Source: an uncultured Ignavibacteria bacterium (GTDB taxonomy: Bacteria > Bacteroidota > Ignavibacteria > Tepidaquicellales > Tepidaquicellaceae). From it: a stretch of DNA of 7,211 bases. Positions 5,873-7,211 of this stretch are shown piece by piece. The DNA is taken from positions 1-7,211 of the forward strand of contig CALJIG010000087.1 in the NCBI GenBank assembly GCA_937974175.1, given 5' to 3'. Position numbers and translations under genes: made by a program. Numbering within the stretch: the first letter of the stretch is position 1; each line of letters starts with the position of its first letter. The notes under the pieces are model-generated. The model saw only the letters and a list, made by a program, of their open reading frames with translations. It was not told the DNA's origin and did not search any database.

Positions 5873-5890
5873 ACTAAAACTAAAATTAAC

Positions 5891-7171
5891 ATGAGAAAAC
5901 TCTTCATAATTTTTATCTTCCTTCTCAGTTTGAAAGGCGCTTACTCAGTAGAAAGTTGGGTGCCGGCAGGAACTATGTCAGCTTCAAATTCGGACTGGGT
6001 TTATGCTATGAATTCAAATGCAGCGGGCGAACTCTTTGCTTCAAGCTGGGCAGTAGGTATATACAAAGGAACTGCAGGAAATAATACAAGCTGGTCATTT
6101 TCCGGTCTCTCGGGAAAAAGAATAAGCGATATATTTATTGCTCCTAATGGAGATATTTACGGATACTCCCATACAACTAGTATAGCGTATATACACCGGT
6201 CAACCGATAATGGCGCATCATGGCAGGATGTCTTTACAAGATCATTGCCGAATAATTATGCAGGCGGCGGCGGAATGGTATTTCCGGCTGACGGCTCTAT
6301 TGTTGCAGCATTCGCTTATACTAAGGGACCTACAGTAGGAGATGTTGCAACGCTTGTGCTTAAATCTACTGATGGGGGAAACAACTGGGTACAAAAAGCA
6401 ATTCTTACAGGGGGTTTTGTCGGGGGGATGAAACTTCTAAAAGACGGAAGAATTTTTATGGGTACTTCATTGGCAGGAGTTGTAAAATCTACTAATAACG
6501 GTGATAACTGGTCTAATATGACTACGTTCGCTCCGATTTACATTCACAATATTCTACAGGATAAAGATGATGCAATTTATGTTTGTGATGCGTATGGTCC
6601 TAACCGTTCAACTGATAATGGAACAAGTTTTATCAGTGTAAGTACTCCTGCACCCGCAGGCGCAATGATAGAAGCATCTTTTGTGGATTCACAAGGGAAT
6701 TTTTATATTTCATATAATCATGACCACATTTATAAATCGACAAATAAAGGTGATAGCTGGCAGTTGATAACGGCAGGAATTCCCGGAACTTCATATATAT
6801 ATTCTTTCTGTGAGGCAAACGGAAAAGTTTATGCGGGCACAAATAATAAAGGTGCATATTATCTTGCAACTGATGTTGTAGGAATTCAACCCGGAAATGA
6901 AATCGTAAAAGAATTTAAACTAAAACAGAATTATCCGAATCCTTTTAATCCGTCAACTGTAATCTCATTCTCACTGCCAAAATCTTCCTTTATAAATTTA
7001 AAAGTGATGGATATAAACGGAAGGGAAGTTGCAGTGCTACTGAATGAAAGTAAAAGCTCAGGAAACTACGAAGTAAGTTTTGATGCGGCAAATTTAGCAG
7101 GCGAAATTTATTTCTATAAGCTGCAGGCTGATGGCTTTAGTGAAACTAAAAAAATGATTCTTCTCAAATAA
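5891..7171 (+). CDS. Secreted Asp-box (BNR) beta-propeller protein with T9SS type A sorting domain
   Basis: This 426-residue exported protein has a signal peptide (MRKLFIIFIFLLSLKGAYS, likely cleaved near residue 19), a propeller region (about 21-325) and a T9SS sorting domain (about 342-426, with NYPNPFNPST, NGREVAVL, IYFYKLQA and final KKMILLK). Asp-box motifs S-x-D/N-x-G-x-x-W/F lie at residues 104-111, 159-166, 200-207, 240-247 and 283-290, spaced 40-55 residues apart. A degenerate one (GNNTSW, 63-68) may mark another blade. Asp-boxes are structural turns found in sialidases, Vps10-like and photosystem-assembly propellers and do not by themselves show enzyme activity. I see no sialidase arginine triad or FRIP motif, so sialidase is unsupported. 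A surface-exposed or released binding protein is the likely role. The ATG at 5891 is preferred over the TTG at 5870 because the latter precedes the signal peptide and sits in the promoter. In the sorting domain, LAGEIY replaces the usual LxSGIY. Confidence 0.93.
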   Translation: MRKLFIIFIFLLSLKGAYSVESWVPAGTMSASNSDWVYAMNSNAAGELFASSWAVGIYKGTAGNNTSWSFSGLSGKRISDIFIAPNGDIYGYSHTTSIAYIHRSTDNGASWQDVFTRSLPNNYAGGGGMVFPADGSIVAAFAYTKGPTVGDVATLVLKSTDGGNNWVQKAILTGGFVGGMKLLKDGRIFMGTSLAGVVKSTNNGDNWSNMTTFAPIYIHNILQDKDDAIYVCDAYGPNRSTDNGTSFISVSTPAPAGAMIEASFVDSQGNFYISYNHDHIYKSTNKGDSWQLITAGIPGTSYIYSFCEANGKVYAGTNNKGAYYLATDVVGIQPGNEIVKEFKLKQNYPNPFNPSTVISFSLPKSSFINLKVMDINGREVAVLLNESKSSGNYEVSFDAANLAGEIYFYKLQADGFSETKKMILLK

Positions 7172-7176
7172 TATTA

Positions 7177-7207
7177 TAAATTTTTTAATTCACCAAATTT
7201 ATTTTTT
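7177..7207 (+). terminator. Possible weak terminator after the Asp-box protein gene
   Basis: TAAATTT (7177-7183) pairs exactly with AAATTTA (7195-7201) around an 11-base loop and is followed by a run of T (7202-7207). It starts six bases after the stop codon. The stem contains only A-T pairs, so it would be weak, and such words are common in this DNA. Confidence 0.35.
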
Positions 7208-7211
7208 ATTT

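Noticed and set aside
5870..5890. TTG at 5870 as the start of the Asp-box protein
   Set aside because: It would add seven residues before a normal signal peptide and lies inside the TAGCTTTG -7 element, so it would be upstream of the transcript start.
5725..5907. 60-residue minus-strand frame between the divergent genes
   Set aside because: It is Phe/Lys-rich because it reads through A and T tracts, covers the duplicated promoter region and overlaps the signal peptide of the Asp-box gene. No family resemblance.
6633..6869. Minus-strand frame inside the Asp-box gene
   Set aside because: It is antisense to the propeller and sorting region, which is clearly coding, and has no recognisable features.
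5891..7171. Sialidase annotation for the Asp-box protein
   Set aside because: Asp-boxes occur in many propellers; no FRIP motif, arginine triad or catalytic Tyr/Glu pair could be identified.

Overview
The window looks like chromosomal DNA from the Bacteroidota–Ignavibacteriota part of the FCB group, and I lean towards an Ignavibacteria-like lineage. Four things point there. Two secreted proteins end in a type IX secretion system (T9SS) type A sorting domain with the NYPNPFNPST signature common in that lineage. The DNA is AT-rich. Start codons lack Shine-Dalgarno sequences and sit behind A/T-rich leaders. Two genes have the TAnnTTTG -7 element used by Bacteroidota-type primary sigma factors. 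The taxonomic call is inference.

Layout. Bases 1-652 hold no gene. They contain a possible terminator tail, two copies of a hairpin-forming repeat offset by about 98 bases, a 17-base palindrome, a widely spaced inverted repeat that encloses the block, and a candidate promoter. Bases 653-3859 (+) encode a 1068-residue mosaic secreted surface protein: signal peptide, jelly-roll-like region, Ig-like domain, FN3-like domain, lamin-tail-like domain, beta-rich region, FN3-like domain and T9SS sorting domain. After it come a long imperfect inverted repeat (3866-3965) and a strong intrinsic terminator (3974-4006). Bases 4054-4506 (+) encode a small DoxX-family membrane protein. Its stop codon lies in the loop of a 13-bp hairpin that probably terminates it and perhaps the converging gene as well. 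Bases 4536-5669 (-) encode a YghO-like GNAT-fold protein. The 221-base divergent gap (5670-5890) carries a duplicated promoter module. Bases 5891-7171 (+) encode a second T9SS cargo, an Asp-box (BNR) beta-propeller.

The four genes do not form one operon or an obvious pathway. Two are exported cargo of a secretion system whose machinery is not in the window, and two look like housekeeping or accessory genes of general type. I see no defence system, CRISPR array, transposase, RNA gene or biosynthetic cluster. The signals most worth following are in non-coding DNA: the structured tandem repeat upstream of the large surface protein, and the duplicated, possibly bidirectional, promoter region at 5736-5872.
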